This document shows, piece by piece, positions 17,211-25,719 of a stretch of DNA of 64,000 nucleotides. Numbering within the stretch: position 1 is the first letter of the stretch; every line of letters begins with the position of its first letter. Under the pieces are notes generated by a model, which saw nothing but the letters and a program-made list of their open reading frames with translations, did no database searches and was not told the origin of the DNA. The stretch is from positions 248,001 through 312,000 of the forward strand of contig NZ_CP119988.1 of NCBI RefSeq assembly GCF_029338515.1, given 5' to 3'. Both the position numbers and the translations under genes were made by a program. Source of the stretch: Haloglomus litoreum. GTDB taxonomy: Archaea > Halobacteriota > Halobacteria > Halobacteriales > Haloarculaceae.

Positions 17211-17288
17211 GCAGGAACTATCGCTGACTGAGGAGATAAACTACTGCGCGAGCCGAGTGAACAGCTGTCAGTTCCGGGGGGCGAGCCG

Positions 17289-18728
17289 TCAGACGAGCGG
17301 CTCGACCAGTTCCCGGCCCGCCTCCAGCAGCGCCGCGACCCGCGCCGGGTCGCCGGCCTCGGCGTAGACCCGCATCTTCGGCTCCGTTCCCGAGGGGCGC
17401 ATCAGCAGCCAGGTCCCGTCCGCCAGCAGCACCTTGAACCCGTCCACGTCGTTGACCTGCTCGACGTCGACGCCGGCGACCTGCTCCGGCAGGGTCTCGC
17501 CGAGCTCGGCGACGACGGCCGCCTTCCGGTCGTCGGGGCAGTCGACGGAGACGCGGTCCTGGTGGATGTCGCCGTGGTCCTCGCGGATGCGGCCGAGTCG
17601 GTTGTCGACCGACTCCTCGGCCTCGGCCTTCGCGGCCAGCAGCGCCAGCAGCACGCCGTCCTTGTTGCGGAGGTGGCCCCGGACGCCGAAGCCGCCGGAC
17701 TCCTCGCCGCCGAGCAGGGCGTCCGTCTCGGCCATCGCCTCGGCGACCCACTTGAACCCGACCGCCGTCTCCGTGACCGACTCGCCGTGGGCCTCGGCGA
17801 CCCGGTCGACGAGGAACGTCGTCGAGACGGTGCGGACGGCGCCGCCCGAGCGCGATTCGAGCAGGTGGTCGTAGACGACGGTGAACAGCAGGTTCGCGTC
17901 GACGTACCCCTCCTCGGGCGCGACGACGCCGATGCGGTCAGCGTCACCGTCGTTGGCCACGCCCAGGTCGGCGTCACCGTCGGTGACCCGCGAGACGAGC
18001 GCGTCCAGGCGCTCCGCGGCGGGCTCGGGCGGCGTCCCGCCGAAGGTCGGGTCGTCGTCGGTCCGCAGTTCGATGACGTCGGCGCCAGCGCGTTCGAGCG
18101 CGCGGTCGGTCACGCCGCGCCCGCTCCCGTGCATCGCGTCGTACGCGACGGTGAGCCCGGCGAGGCCGCCGTCGTCCAGTCCGAGGAAGCCCAGCAGGTG
18201 GTCGACGTACGGCCCGACGAGGTCGGTCTCGTCGACGCTCCCCCACTCGGCCTCGGGCAGCGGCTCGGGCGCCCGGAGGTTGGCCTCGAGTCGGTCCGTG
18301 ACCGCGGGGAGGGCGGGCGCGCCGTCCGCGGGGACGAACTTGACACCGTTGTACTCGGGCGGGTTGTGGCTCGCGGTCACCATCAGCGCGCCCGCGAGGT
18401 CCCGGTCCGTGACAGTCCACGCCACGGCGGGCGTGGGGCAGTCCCGCTCGGAGAGCACCACGTCGTGGCCGTTCGCACAGAGCGTGCGGGCGAGTTCCTC
18501 CGCGAACCCCCGCGAGGTGTCGCGGGCGTCGTAGCCGACGGCGACCGCCCGGCCGTCGTCCTCGGCGTCGAGGTAGTCGGCGACCGCCTGCCCGACCATC
18601 CGGACCCGGGCGTCCGTGAACTCGTCCAGCGTGTCGCGCCAGCCGTCCGTCCCGAACGCGATGGCGGAGGCGTCGTACTCCGTGCCGCCGTCCGCGGTGA
18701 GGGCGTCCGCGGCGAACTCGTCGTCCAT
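17289..18728 (-). CDS. Phosphohexomutase (phosphoglucomutase/phosphomannomutase)
   Basis: This 479-residue enzyme has all four alpha-D-phosphohexomutase signatures: TASHNPPEYNG with the phosphoserine, NDGDADR for Mg, GGEESGG for sugar binding and RPSGTEPK for the phosphate. It interconverts 1- and 6-phosphates of glucose or mannose, feeding glycosylation of S-layer and surface proteins or central metabolism. The ATG at 18728 gives the expected family length; in-frame upstream sequence is not homologous. The promoter region includes AT-rich sequence before the start. Confidence 0.93.
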   Translation of the reverse strand: MDDEFAADALTADGGTEYDASAIAFGTDGWRDTLDEFTDARVRMVGQAVADYLDAEDDGRAVAVGYDARDTSRGFAEELARTLCANGHDVVLSERDCPTPAVAWTVTDRDLAGALMVTASHNPPEYNGVKFVPADGAPALPAVTDRLEANLRAPEPLPEAEWGSVDETDLVGPYVDHLLGFLGLDDGGLAGLTVAYDAMHGSGRGVTDRALERAGADVIELRTDDDPTFGGTPPEPAAERLDALVSRVTDGDADLGVANDGDADRIGVVAPEEGYVDANLLFTVVYDHLLESRSGGAVRTVSTTFLVDRVAEAHGESVTETAVGFKWVAEAMAETDALLGGEESGGFGVRGHLRNKDGVLLALLAAKAEAEESVDNRLGRIREDHGDIHQDRVSVDCPDDRKAAVVAELGETLPEQVAGVDVEQVNDVDGFKVLLADGTWLLMRPSGTEPKMRVYAEAGDPARVAALLEAGRELVEPLV

Positions 18729-18890
18729 ACCCGAGGCCCGCGGCGGGAGGTGAAAAAACCGGGAGTCGGCCCGACGGTCAGCGGGGCCGACTGATCCGGG
18801 GGTGGCACCGGAGAAGGCACTTGCTCGACGGCGACGGGCTGAGGCTGCGAGTGCCGCACCGTTATATCCGACACGGTCGTCCCTTCCGGT

Positions 18891-19931
18891 ATGAGTCTGT
18901 ACGACGCCGTGTCGGACCTCCCGCTGACGGTCGAGGGACACGAGCGGACGCGCCGCGAGCGTGACACCTCCAGCGACTTCACCCGCGTCTCGACGACGTT
19001 CGAACTATCGGGCGCGGGCGAGACGGGCCGCGGCGAGGACGTGACCTACGACACGCCCGACCACGACGCGCTCGCCGAGGCCGACCCGGCGTTCGCGGCG
19101 TTCGAGGGGGAGTGGACGTTCGAGGAGTTCTCGGCTGCGCTGGACGACGTCGACCTGTTCCCCGAGCCGCCCGAGCGCGAGACGGCCCACCACTACCGCC
19201 GGTGGGCGGTCGAGTCCGCGGCGCTGGACCTCGCGTGCAAACAGGCCGGCCGGACGCTGGGCGAGGTGCTCGACCGCGAGTACGACTCCCTCCGCTTCAT
19301 CATCAGCACGCGCCTCGGCGACGCGGGCTTCGACCGCATCGAGCAACTGCTCGACGTGAACCCCGAGGCCGAGTTCAAACTCGATCCCACGGACGACTGG
19401 GACGCCGACCTGGTCGAGCGCCTCGCGGACACCGGCCGCGTCCGGGTGCTGGATCTGAAGGGGCTCTACGAGGGAACGCAGGTCGACATGACGCCGGACC
19501 CCGACCTCTACCGGCTCGTCGTGGAGGGGCTCCCCGACGCCGTCGTCGAGGACCCGCGCCTGACCGACGACACCCGGCCGGTCTTCGACGGCCACGAGGA
19601 CCGCGTCTCCTGGGACTACCCCATCACGGGCGTCGAGAGCGTCGAGGACCTGCCGTTCGAACCCGACTGGCTCAACATCAAGCCCTCGCGGTTCGGCACG
19701 GTCGAATCGCTGTTCGACACGCTCGAGTACGCCGCCGAGCGGGACATCGCGCTGTACGGCGGCGGCCAGTTCGAACTCGGCGTCGGTCGCGACCAGATCC
19801 AGGCGCTGGCCGCCCTCTTCTACCCGGACGGCCCGAACGACGTGGCGCCCGGCGGCTACAACGACCCCGAGCCGTCGCCGGACCTGCCGACGAGCCCGCT
19901 CGACCCGCCGGTCGGGTTCGGGGTGCGGTAG
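18891..19931 (+). CDS. Enolase-superfamily protein (haloarchaeal type)
   Basis: This 346-residue protein matches the haloarchaeal enolase-like family related to mandelate racemase/o-succinylbenzoate synthase enzymes. It shows a capping domain, then RFIISTRLGDAGFDRIEQLLDVNPEAEFKLDP, VVEDPRL and LNIKPSRFGTVESL. The usual Lys and acidic metal ligands of the barrel appear replaced or shifted in places, so activity is uncertain. It is divergent from the phosphohexomutase, with a shared 160-bp promoter spacer, and is followed 60 bp later by a DUF5519-like gene. Confidence 0.7.
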   Translation: MSLYDAVSDLPLTVEGHERTRRERDTSSDFTRVSTTFELSGAGETGRGEDVTYDTPDHDALAEADPAFAAFEGEWTFEEFSAALDDVDLFPEPPERETAHHYRRWAVESAALDLACKQAGRTLGEVLDREYDSLRFIISTRLGDAGFDRIEQLLDVNPEAEFKLDPTDDWDADLVERLADTGRVRVLDLKGLYEGTQVDMTPDPDLYRLVVEGLPDAVVEDPRLTDDTRPVFDGHEDRVSWDYPITGVESVEDLPFEPDWLNIKPSRFGTVESLFDTLEYAAERDIALYGGGQFELGVGRDQIQALAALFYPDGPNDVAPGGYNDPEPSPDLPTSPLDPPVGFGVR

Positions 19932-19990
19932 CGGACGCCCGTAGCTATCTGGCAATCTCGGTTGAATACCTCACACGCCGTACGGGGGGT

Positions 19991-20425
19991 ATGGCAATCA
20001 CACAGCAGCTGAGGCACGAGATCGCCGACCAGGTGACCGCCTGGGAGGGCGTCGCGACCACGGAGCAGGCGGACGGCCGGACGGTCTTCACCTACGCGGG
20101 CACGGAGTTCGCCCACATCGACAGCGACGGGTCGCTCGACCTGCCGCTGTCGCGGCGGCTCCGGACGGCACTGGTGGCGGCCGACCGCGCCGAGCACCAC
20201 CCCGTCTACACGGAGACCGGCTGGACCACGTTCGAGGTTCGCGGCGAGTCGGATATCGAGCCGGCCGTGACGCTCTGCCGGCTCGCCTACGTCTACCGCC
20301 GCCTCGACGAGAGCACCCACGACGACCGGGCCGAACTCGCCGAGGGCGTCGACCTCGACGCGGAGCTCGAGGCGTTCGGCGCCGACGACGGCGTGCGCGA
20401 CGCGATGCTCGCTCTCCGGGAGTAG
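19991..20425 (+). CDS. Luciferase-like (DUF5519) family protein
   Basis: This 144-residue protein has the layout of the DUF5519/luciferase-domain family: a short N-terminal helix, FTYAGTEFAHIDSDGSLDLPLSRRLRTALVAADRAEHHPVY, then GWTTFEVRGESDIEPAVTLCRLAYVYRRL. No enzymatic role is established for the family in archaea. It lies in the same direction as the enolase-like gene, 60 bp downstream, with its own possible start region. The family call is by pattern. Confidence 0.65.
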   Translation: MAITQQLRHEIADQVTAWEGVATTEQADGRTVFTYAGTEFAHIDSDGSLDLPLSRRLRTALVAADRAEHHPVYTETGWTTFEVRGESDIEPAVTLCRLAYVYRRLDESTHDDRAELAEGVDLDAELEAFGADDGVRDAMLALRE

Positions 20426-20475
20426 CGTCGTCCATCGTCGGGCGTACCCCTCCGCCGGACGTGGCGTCGTCGGCC

Positions 20476-21045
20476 TCACTCGGACCCGGTGCCGGCGTCC
20501 AGGTACTCCCCCTGCACCGCCACCACCTCGCTCGAGTCGGCGCAGTCGGCGTACCGCCGGAGCGGCTCGTCGTTCAACTCGAGGAACGTGTGGCCCCAGG
20601 AGAAGTGCGACAGGAGATCCTCGGCCCGCTCGCGGTGCCCGAGGATGACGAGTGCGCCGGCGAACGCCTCGGCCGTGTTCAGCTGGAACGGCGTCCCGTA
20701 GTTGATTGGGTTGGCCGCGACGAGGAAGGGGAGCCCCCGGTGGGGACCGTCGAGTCGGAAGGCTTCGGCCTCTGCCGTCTCCCAGGAGCAGTCGAGGGCG
20801 ACGAGCACCGACTCCTCCCCGTCCGCGTCCTCGGCGGCACGGCCGCCTGCGTCAGCGGGCGAGAGCGCCTGCTCGGCGTGCGGGTCCAGCACGATACCCC
20901 GCGGCGTCGCCCGCGCCGACTCGTGGAGCGTCACCTCGTCGAACTTCGCGAGCCGCCGGGCCGTACACTTCTCGGGGTCGTCGTCGCCCTCGTACCGGAC
21001 GTGCAGGTCCACGCCCTCCGTTTCGTGTCGAGGGAGAAAAGCCAT
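20476..21045 (-). CDS. tsr3: Tsr3, 16S/18S rRNA aminocarboxypropyltransferase
   Basis: This 189-residue protein shows the Tsr3 (DUF367) pattern: [19 protein letters not shown], then [33 protein letters not shown] and [10 protein letters not shown]. Tsr3 transfers the aminocarboxypropyl group of SAM onto a modified uridine near the ribosomal decoding site. The length is about normal for archaea, and the start at 21045 gives a short leader before the fold. It stands alone next to a hairpin-rich spacer. Confidence 0.87.
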   Translation of the reverse strand: MAFLPRHETEGVDLHVRYEGDDDPEKCTARRLAKFDEVTLHESARATPRGIVLDPHAEQALSPADAGGRAAEDADGEESVLVALDCSWETAEAEAFRLDGPHRGLPFLVAANPINYGTPFQLNTAEAFAGALVILGHRERAEDLLSHFSWGHTFLELNDEPLRRYADCADSSEVVAVQGEYLDAGTGSE

Positions 21046-21123
21046 CCGCTGGCACCCGCATCAGCCTTCAGTCGGTCAGTTAGCCACTGCATACGCGCGA
21101 CCGCAGGGAGCGCGGTTTTGGTT

Positions 21124-21290
21124 CGAAAGACGCCGGAGGCGTCTTTCGTCATCACGAGAGAGCTTTGCTCTCTCGAACGACACCGGCACGAGCGAAGCGA
21201 GTGCCGGCCTGTTTTCTGAACGTTTTTTACGCCGAGTGGTTCCGTAGCGCTCGCCGGAGGCGAGCGCGAGGAAACCCGAGGCGTAAAAAA
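21124..21290. repeat. Cluster of four hairpins upstream of tsr3
   Basis: The spacer between tsr3 and the DUF5808-like gene is packed with inverted repeats. Hairpin 1, at 21124-21148, has 11-bp arms and a GGA loop. Hairpin 2, at 21155-21175, has 9-bp arms and a TTT loop. Hairpin 3, at 21183-21207, is imperfect. Hairpin 4, at 21247-21267, has 9-bp arms and a GGA loop. Hairpin 4 is enclosed by a further pair of 11-bp arms, TTTTTTACGCC (21223-21233) and GGCGTAAAAAA (21280-21290). The T-run could terminate transcription, but four hairpins exceed what a terminator needs. Confidence 0.7.
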
Positions 21291-21297
21291 GCTCGTG

Positions 21298-21570
21298 TCA
21301 GTCGTCGACGACGACCTCGACGGGGTCGTCGGACTCCTCGACGGCCTCGTCGTCGCTCTGCGATTCGAGGTAGAACAGGAGGCCGGCGACGGCGAGGACG
21401 ACCCACGCGCGCCAGTTGGCGACGTTCAGCGTGTAGCCGACGCCGAACGGCTTCTCCACGAGCATCCCCTCGCCGGGCTGCCAGTACGAGGAGAGCATCC
21501 GCCCGAGCGAGGGCCGCTCGAAGTTGTACGGGATGCCGAACAGTTCGCCGGACTTGGGCATATCAGCCAT
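21298..21570 (-). CDS. DUF5808-like small membrane protein
   Basis: This 90-residue protein starts with a soluble segment (MADMPKSGELFGIPYNFERPSLGRMLSSYWQPGEGMLVEKPFGVGYTLN) typical of DUF5808. One membrane helix (WRAWVVLAVAGLLFYLES) and an acidic tail follow. The function is unknown. It is predicted to be anchored in the membrane with the N-terminal part on one side. It is transcribed towards the hairpin cluster, which may end its transcript. Confidence 0.75.
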   Translation of the reverse strand: MADMPKSGELFGIPYNFERPSLGRMLSSYWQPGEGMLVEKPFGVGYTLNVANWRAWVVLAVAGLLFYLESQSDDEAVEESDDPVEVVVDD

Positions 21571-21671
21571 ATCGCCGGGTACGACGGGCCGCCTAAAGGG
21601 GTTTCTGGTGGTCTCCCCGGCCCTCCACCGAGGGGGCTGGTGGTGGCGGCCCCCCCACCTCCAGGGTCGTC

Positions 21672-21851
21672 CTACCTGACCACGCCGGCCGACAGGAGGA
21701 CGAACAGGAGGACGACGAGCAGCAGTGCGAACCAGCTGACCACCTCGGCGGTCCAGTACGGTGCCGACGCCGCGAGCGGCGTCGGCCGGTCGCTTCGGTG
21801 CATCCCGTGCGTAGTTGTGACTCCAGCTACCTGTGTGTTACGGTCTGTCAT
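21672..21851 (-). CDS. Small single-span membrane protein
   Basis: A 59-residue reading frame begins at the ATG at 21851. It has a polar N-terminal half (MTDRNTQVAGVTTTHGMHRS...) and one C-terminal helix (VVSWFALLLVVLLFVLLSAG) ending VVR. The helix and the codon pattern look real, although no family is recognised. An internal ATG could give a 43-residue form. It lies just downstream of kae1-bud32 on the same strand, with a 40-bp gap. Confidence 0.55.
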   Translation of the reverse strand: MTDRNTQVAGVTTTHGMHRSDRPTPLAASAPYWTAEVVSWFALLLVVLLFVLLSAGVVR

Positions 21852-21891
21852 GCTCCGGCGATGGGTGGGCTCACGCGACGGTGCCGGGCCG

Positions 21892-23586
21892 CTACTGGTA
21901 CCGGCCGCGCCCCTCGATGGCGCCCAGTTGCCCGAGGACGGCGTCGGCGTCGAGCGCCCCGTCGGCCGACGCGGCGGTCGTCCGGTAGGCGTCGAGCGCG
22001 GCCTCGCGGAGCGCGTCGGCGTCGTCGGCCGTCCCGTCGAGCGCCTGTCCGAGGACGTGCAGGTCCATCGCGAAGTCCTCGGGGTCGGCGGTGTAGTAGC
22101 CCAGCCCGAAGTCGACGAGGTAGGTGCGGCCGTCGGTGTCGCCCGTGTCGTCGGTCCCCTCCGCCACGCGGACGTTCCGCGTCGTCGGGTCGCCGTGGAC
22201 CAGTCCGGCGGCGTGGCAGCGCGCGAGGTGCCCCGCGACGTCCCGGACCCGGTCGGCGGTCACGTCGGCGCGCAGGTCGTGCGTGCCGACGTACTCGAGC
22301 GTGAGCGTGGCCTCGACCGGGTCGACATCGAGCACGAGCGGGGTCGGAACCCCGGCTCGCCGGGCGTCGTGGGTGAGCCGGGCCTCGCTCCGTGTGCGGG
22401 TCGCGCGCAGGCGCTCGTCCAGCGCGGGGTGGCGGTACGCCTTCGGAACGCGGCGCTTCGTGACGCGGCCCGCCCCGGGCTGGAGGGTGACGACCGCCTC
22501 GGCGCCCTGGACCTCCGCCCCGGCGGTTTCGGTCCCCGTCCGGGCGACCTCGGTCGTGCCGTCCCGCCAGGTGACCGGGACCTGGTCCGGGCGGAAGTCC
22601 GGGTCGACGGCCGAGTCCGCGATGGCGAGCGTGTCGCCGGCGGCCGCCATCTCCGCGCCCAGCACCGCGATCATCCCGGCGTTATCCCGGAGGAAACGCG
22701 GCTCCGGGGCGAAGAACTCGGCGCCCCGGGCGTCGCACATCTCGGCGAGCATCTCGCGGAGGCGGTCGTTCTGGCCGACGCCGCCCCCGAGGACGAGTTC
22801 GTCGCGCCCGGTCAGCGAGAGCGCGCGCTCGGCGACCTCTGTCAGCATCGCGAAGATATGCTCCTGCAGCGCGAAGCAGACGTTCTCGACCGGTTCGCCG
22901 TCGTCGACGGCCGCTTTCGCCGCGGACATGATGCCCGAGAACGAGAAGTCCATCCCCTTCACGACGTACGGGAGGTCGGTGTACTCCCCTTCACGGGCGC
23001 GCTGCTCGACCTTCGGACCGCCCGGATGCGACCAGCCCAGATGCCGCGTGAACTTGTCGATGGCGTTGCCGACGCCCGTATCGAGCGTCTCGCCCAGCAC
23101 GCGGTAGCGGCCGTTCCGGTAGCCCAGGACGTGTGCGTTCGCGCCGCTGGCGTTCAGGCAGACCGGCGCCTCGAAGCCCGACTCGTGCCGGCCGATCTCC
23201 AGATGGGCGACCATGTGGTTGACGCCGACGAGCGGCACGTCGAGCGTCCCCGCGAGCGACCGTGCCGCGGTGCCGACGATGCGGAGGCACGGGCCGAGGC
23301 CGGGGCCCCGCGAGAACGCGACGGCGTCGATTGGAGGGTCGGCCGTCGCGTCGTCGCCCGCGGCGATGCCGTCGGTGGCGCCGCCGTGCGTCCCGCGTGC
23401 GTGGTCGAGGACGGTCGCGACCACCTCGGGGATGGCCTCGCGCATGTGCTCGGCGGCCTCGCGGGGGTGGATGCCGCCGCTCTCCGGGACGTACGCGTCC
23501 GTCTCGATGACGGTCTCGTCGGTCGCGGTGTCGTGCAGCGCCGCGCTGGCGGCCCACGCGGTCCCCTCGATGCCGAGCACGCGCAT
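21892..23586 (-). CDS. kae1-bud32: Bifunctional Kae1-Bud32 (tRNA t6A synthesis and kinase)
   Basis: This 564-residue fusion holds Kae1 at the N-terminus, with LGIEGTAWAASAAL, MVAHLEIGRHESGF (metal-binding His pair), SGANAHVLGY and VLGGGVGQNDRL. A Bud32 kinase follows from about residue 355, with HGDPTTRNVRV as the catalytic loop and VDFGLGYYT as DFG. The KEOPS complex adds threonylcarbamoyl to A37 of ANN-decoding tRNAs. The fusion is usual in Euryarchaeota. The Asp-rich linker near residues 470-485 is haloarchaeal. The start at 23586 gives the family N-terminus. Confidence 0.95.
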   Translation of the reverse strand: MRVLGIEGTAWAASAALHDTATDETVIETDAYVPESGGIHPREAAEHMREAIPEVVATVLDHARGTHGGATDGIAAGDDATADPPIDAVAFSRGPGLGPCLRIVGTAARSLAGTLDVPLVGVNHMVAHLEIGRHESGFEAPVCLNASGANAHVLGYRNGRYRVLGETLDTGVGNAIDKFTRHLGWSHPGGPKVEQRAREGEYTDLPYVVKGMDFSFSGIMSAAKAAVDDGEPVENVCFALQEHIFAMLTEVAERALSLTGRDELVLGGGVGQNDRLREMLAEMCDARGAEFFAPEPRFLRDNAGMIAVLGAEMAAAGDTLAIADSAVDPDFRPDQVPVTWRDGTTEVARTGTETAGAEVQGAEAVVTLQPGAGRVTKRRVPKAYRHPALDERLRATRTRSEARLTHDARRAGVPTPLVLDVDPVEATLTLEYVGTHDLRADVTADRVRDVAGHLARCHAAGLVHGDPTTRNVRVAEGTDDTGDTDGRTYLVDFGLGYYTADPEDFAMDLHVLGQALDGTADDADALREAALDAYRTTAASADGALDADAVLGQLGAIEGRGRYQ

Positions 23587-23668
23587 TGGTTGTCGGAGGG
23601 TGTCGGCCGGGCGGCTTAGGGGCGTCGGGTCGCGCTTCCGGGACCCACGGCGGGTCGCGCCCCGCCCC

Positions 23669-23893
23669 TCAGAGGCCCGCCGCGATGAAGACGAGCCCCA
23701 GGAAGGCGATGAAGACGCCGGCCATCCGCTCCCAGACCACCCGTGCCCAGGTCGGCTCCACCTCGCCGGGCCGCCGGCTCCCGATGGCGTCGATGCGTTC
23801 TCCCAGCCAGGCGGTCGACCGGGGGAAGACGGCCGATATCAGGCCCAGGACGAGCATGACGGCGCCCCCACCGACGGCCACCGGGTCAGCCAT
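23669..23893 (-). CDS. Two-helix membrane protein, paralogue of the next gene
   Basis: This 74-residue protein has two hydrophobic segments (around residues 5-25 and 55-74) joined by a charged loop (RSTAWLGERIDAIGSRRPGEVEPTWARVVWERM). The loop shares IDAIGS/LDAIGS and a following EVEP with the protein at 23973-24212, so the two are tandem paralogues. The function is unknown. They probably lie in the membrane as hairpins. Confidence 0.68.
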   Translation of the reverse strand: MADPVAVGGGAVMLVLGLISAVFPRSTAWLGERIDAIGSRRPGEVEPTWARVVWERMAGVFIAFLGLVFIAAGL

Positions 23894-23972
23894 ACCTGGT
23901 GGGTATCGGTGGCTGAAAATAAATCCCTTGCCGGCGGCTCCGGCGACACACGGGGCCCCGGGAACTGTGGCC

Positions 23973-24212
23973 TCAGAACCGCGGTGACAGCGCCGCAGCG
24001 ACGAGGAAGAGGCCGAGAACGACCACGGCGATGCCGCTCAGTCGCGTCCAGGTCACCTTCCACTCGGCCGGCTCGACCTCCGAGGCCGGTGTCTTGCTCC
24101 CGATGGCGTCCAGTATCTCGCTCGTCGCCGCCGTCGCCCGGGGCAGGACCGCCGGCACCAGCCCAGCCACCACCATGACCGCACCGAGCACCAGCTGGAC
24201 CGTATGCTGCAT
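23973..24212 (-). CDS. Two-helix membrane protein, paralogue of the previous gene
   Basis: This 79-residue protein has two membrane helices (residues 7-27 and 57-75) around the loop ATSEILDAIGSKTPASEVEPAEWKVTWTRL. It aligns end to end with the 74-residue protein at 23669-23893, with shared DAIGS, EVEP and the final helix start. It lies 57 bp downstream of S27ae on the same strand and may be read through from the ribosomal operon. Confidence 0.68.
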   Translation of the reverse strand: MQHTVQLVLGAVMVVAGLVPAVLPRATAATSEILDAIGSKTPASEVEPAEWKVTWTRLSGIAVVVLGLFLVAAALSPRF

Positions 24213-24269
24213 GGCGGTCGCTGTGGAGCGGGGACGGGAAAATCTACTGCCGTGACTGGGGCCGGCTCG

Positions 24270-24401
24270 TTACTTCCACTCGGTGTACGAGCAGCGACCG
24301 CAGTGCTTGCGGTCGTCGTGGTCCGCCAGGAACGCGTCCCCGCAGCGCGGGCACTGCTCCTTGGCGTGGGTGCCGTCGTCGTTGTAGTACTCCGAGCGCA
24401 T
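24270..24401 (-). CDS. rps27ae: 30S ribosomal protein S27ae
   Basis: This 43-residue zinc-ribbon protein, [20 protein letters not shown]..., has [21 protein letters not shown] and ends SYTEWK, exactly as in archaeal S27ae. It binds the small ribosomal subunit. It starts four bases after the S24e stop, in the standard archaeal S24e-S27ae pair. It is too short to be found easily by automated gene calling. Confidence 0.95.
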   Translation of the reverse strand: MRSEYYNDDGTHAKEQCPRCGDAFLADHDDRKHCGRCSYTEWK

Positions 24402-24405
24402 CTCT

Positions 24406-24729
24406 CTACGCCTCCTCGGCCTCGGTGTCGGCCTCGGCGTCCTCGGCCTCGGCGCCGATCTTGTTCCGGTCGAGCATGTAGTCCTGCTCGATCTCGGCCG
24501 CCTCGGCCGGGCTGTCGTAGACCTTCGCGTAGCCGACGGTCTTGCGCATCCCGAACTTGGTGTCCAGCTTGTGGACGACGACCTCGTCGGAGTCCTTGTT
24601 GAGCTTCGCGGCCAGCGAGTCGCGCACGGAGAGTCGCGACGGGCTCGCGTCCTCGTGGACCACCTGGAACCGCACGTCCGTCCGATGCAACATCGGGTTC
24701 GCCTCCTCGGAGATGATGTCGATATCCAT
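24406..24729 (-). CDS. rps24e: 30S ribosomal protein S24e
   Basis: This 107-residue protein starts [21 protein letters not shown] and has the S24e core [34 protein letters not shown]. The C-terminus is an acidic tail ([14 protein letters not shown]), longer than in many archaea. It belongs to the small subunit body. It is the first gene of the pair with S27ae; the AT-rich step just upstream (CGTAAAAGGATTT on the plus strand) is a likely promoter. Confidence 0.95.
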   Translation of the reverse strand: MDIDIISEEANPMLHRTDVRFQVVHEDASPSRLSVRDSLAAKLNKDSDEVVVHKLDTKFGMRKTVGYAKVYDSPAEAAEIEQDYMLDRNKIGAEAEDAEADTEAEEA

Positions 24730-24887
24730 GGTTCGTTGCCCGTGAATCGTTCCGAAGCGCGTAAAAGGATTTCGAGAACCGCTCCCGCCGGTTTCGGGGG
24801 ATGCGCTGGGCCCGTGTGTCCGTGGTTGAGGCGGCGACAGCGACTCCGGGACCACGACGCCGACGACTCCCGCAACAGAATGACCTA

Positions 24888-25603
24888 CGAAGCCCTCGCG
24901 CGCTCCGGGTCCCTGACTCGCTGCGCGCCTCGCGCTCGCTTCGCTCGCGCTGCGGTGCTTACGTCGTCAGTTGACCCGGAGCGCGCTCGCCCTTCGATTC
25001 CACCAGGGGATTGAACGTGTCACGGCCGCTATGGCCCTGCCCTTCCCCAGGTCGCGCGCCGTCAGAGGCAAGCTCTGACGAGCCCTCGTTCGCTTCGCTC
25101 ACGAGGACGGCACTCGGCCGCAAGGGCCTCGGCACACGCTCCCGGCCGGTGAGCGGTTGCTAAGCCGGCCGGTTCCGGGACCAGGAAGCGCGTCAGCGCC
25201 ACTCGCGCCGAACCGCGAGCAGGGCGGGACTCCGTCCCGCTTGCAGTCGGGCGTAGCCCGACGACGAAGCGAGCGTGTTCGGCGTTCTCCGGCGCTGGCG
25301 CGGGGAGGTGTGGGGCCACTAGCACTCCGATGGAACCACCAGGCGCCTCGCTCGACCCGAAACACAGCCCCCTGGCGGAATCGAAGGTGAGCCGAGCGAA
25401 GCGAGGCGAACAGCGGGGGAGCAAAGCTCCCCCGAGCGAACGGCGGCTTCGCCGCCGTGAGCGTCGTCAGAGCTTGTCTCTGACGGAAGGCGAGCGCTCT
25501 CGAACCCTCCCGGACGACGTAAGCACCGCAGCGGAGGGAGCGAAGCGACCGGAGCGAGGAGCGCAACGAGTCCTGGAGTGGTCGAGAGCGCGAGGGCCTC
25601 GGG
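24888..25603. repeat. Non-coding element with long terminal inverted repeats and internal hairpins
   Basis: This stretch of about 716 bp has no convincing gene. Its ends are imperfect inverted copies of each other. A perfect 20-bp match pairs 24949-24968 with 25513-25532. TTCGATTCCACCAGGG (24993-25008) pairs with CCCTGGCGGAATCGAA (25370-25385), and the outer parts match over tens of bases. Inside and in the right arm are many short hairpins, such as GTCAGAG...CTCTGAC (25061-25079) and GGGGGAGC-AAA-GCTCCCCC. It resembles a MITE-like or structured-RNA element. I do not recognise a known IS. Confidence 0.65.
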
Positions 25604-25719
25604 ACCGCTCCTCTCAGCAGGGGATATTATGTCTGAAATGTCTTTCTAGCGAACAAAATATGAAAATAAGGGAAAATGCGGGGTATAGGAGAATAATAAT
25701 CGGGGTTATTATATTGTTT
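25604..25719. other. AT-rich segment between the inverted-repeat element and the FMN oxidase gene
   Basis: These 116 bases are strikingly AT-rich for this genome (for example ATATGAAAATAAGG and AATAATAATC). They lie just past the stop of the FMN oxidase gene, where T-runs on the minus strand could terminate transcription. I see no gene here. Confidence 0.5.

Noticed and set aside
21223-21290. Simple intrinsic terminator shared by flanking genes
   Set aside because: The T/A-run arms could terminate transcription, but the flanking genes are both on the minus strand and the four extra hairpins are not explained, so I kept it as a repeat cluster.
24888-25603. SRP RNA or RNase P RNA in the hairpin-rich element
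   Set aside because: I could not find the conserved loops of either RNA, and the terminal inverted repeats are not a feature of them. A covariance search would settle it.
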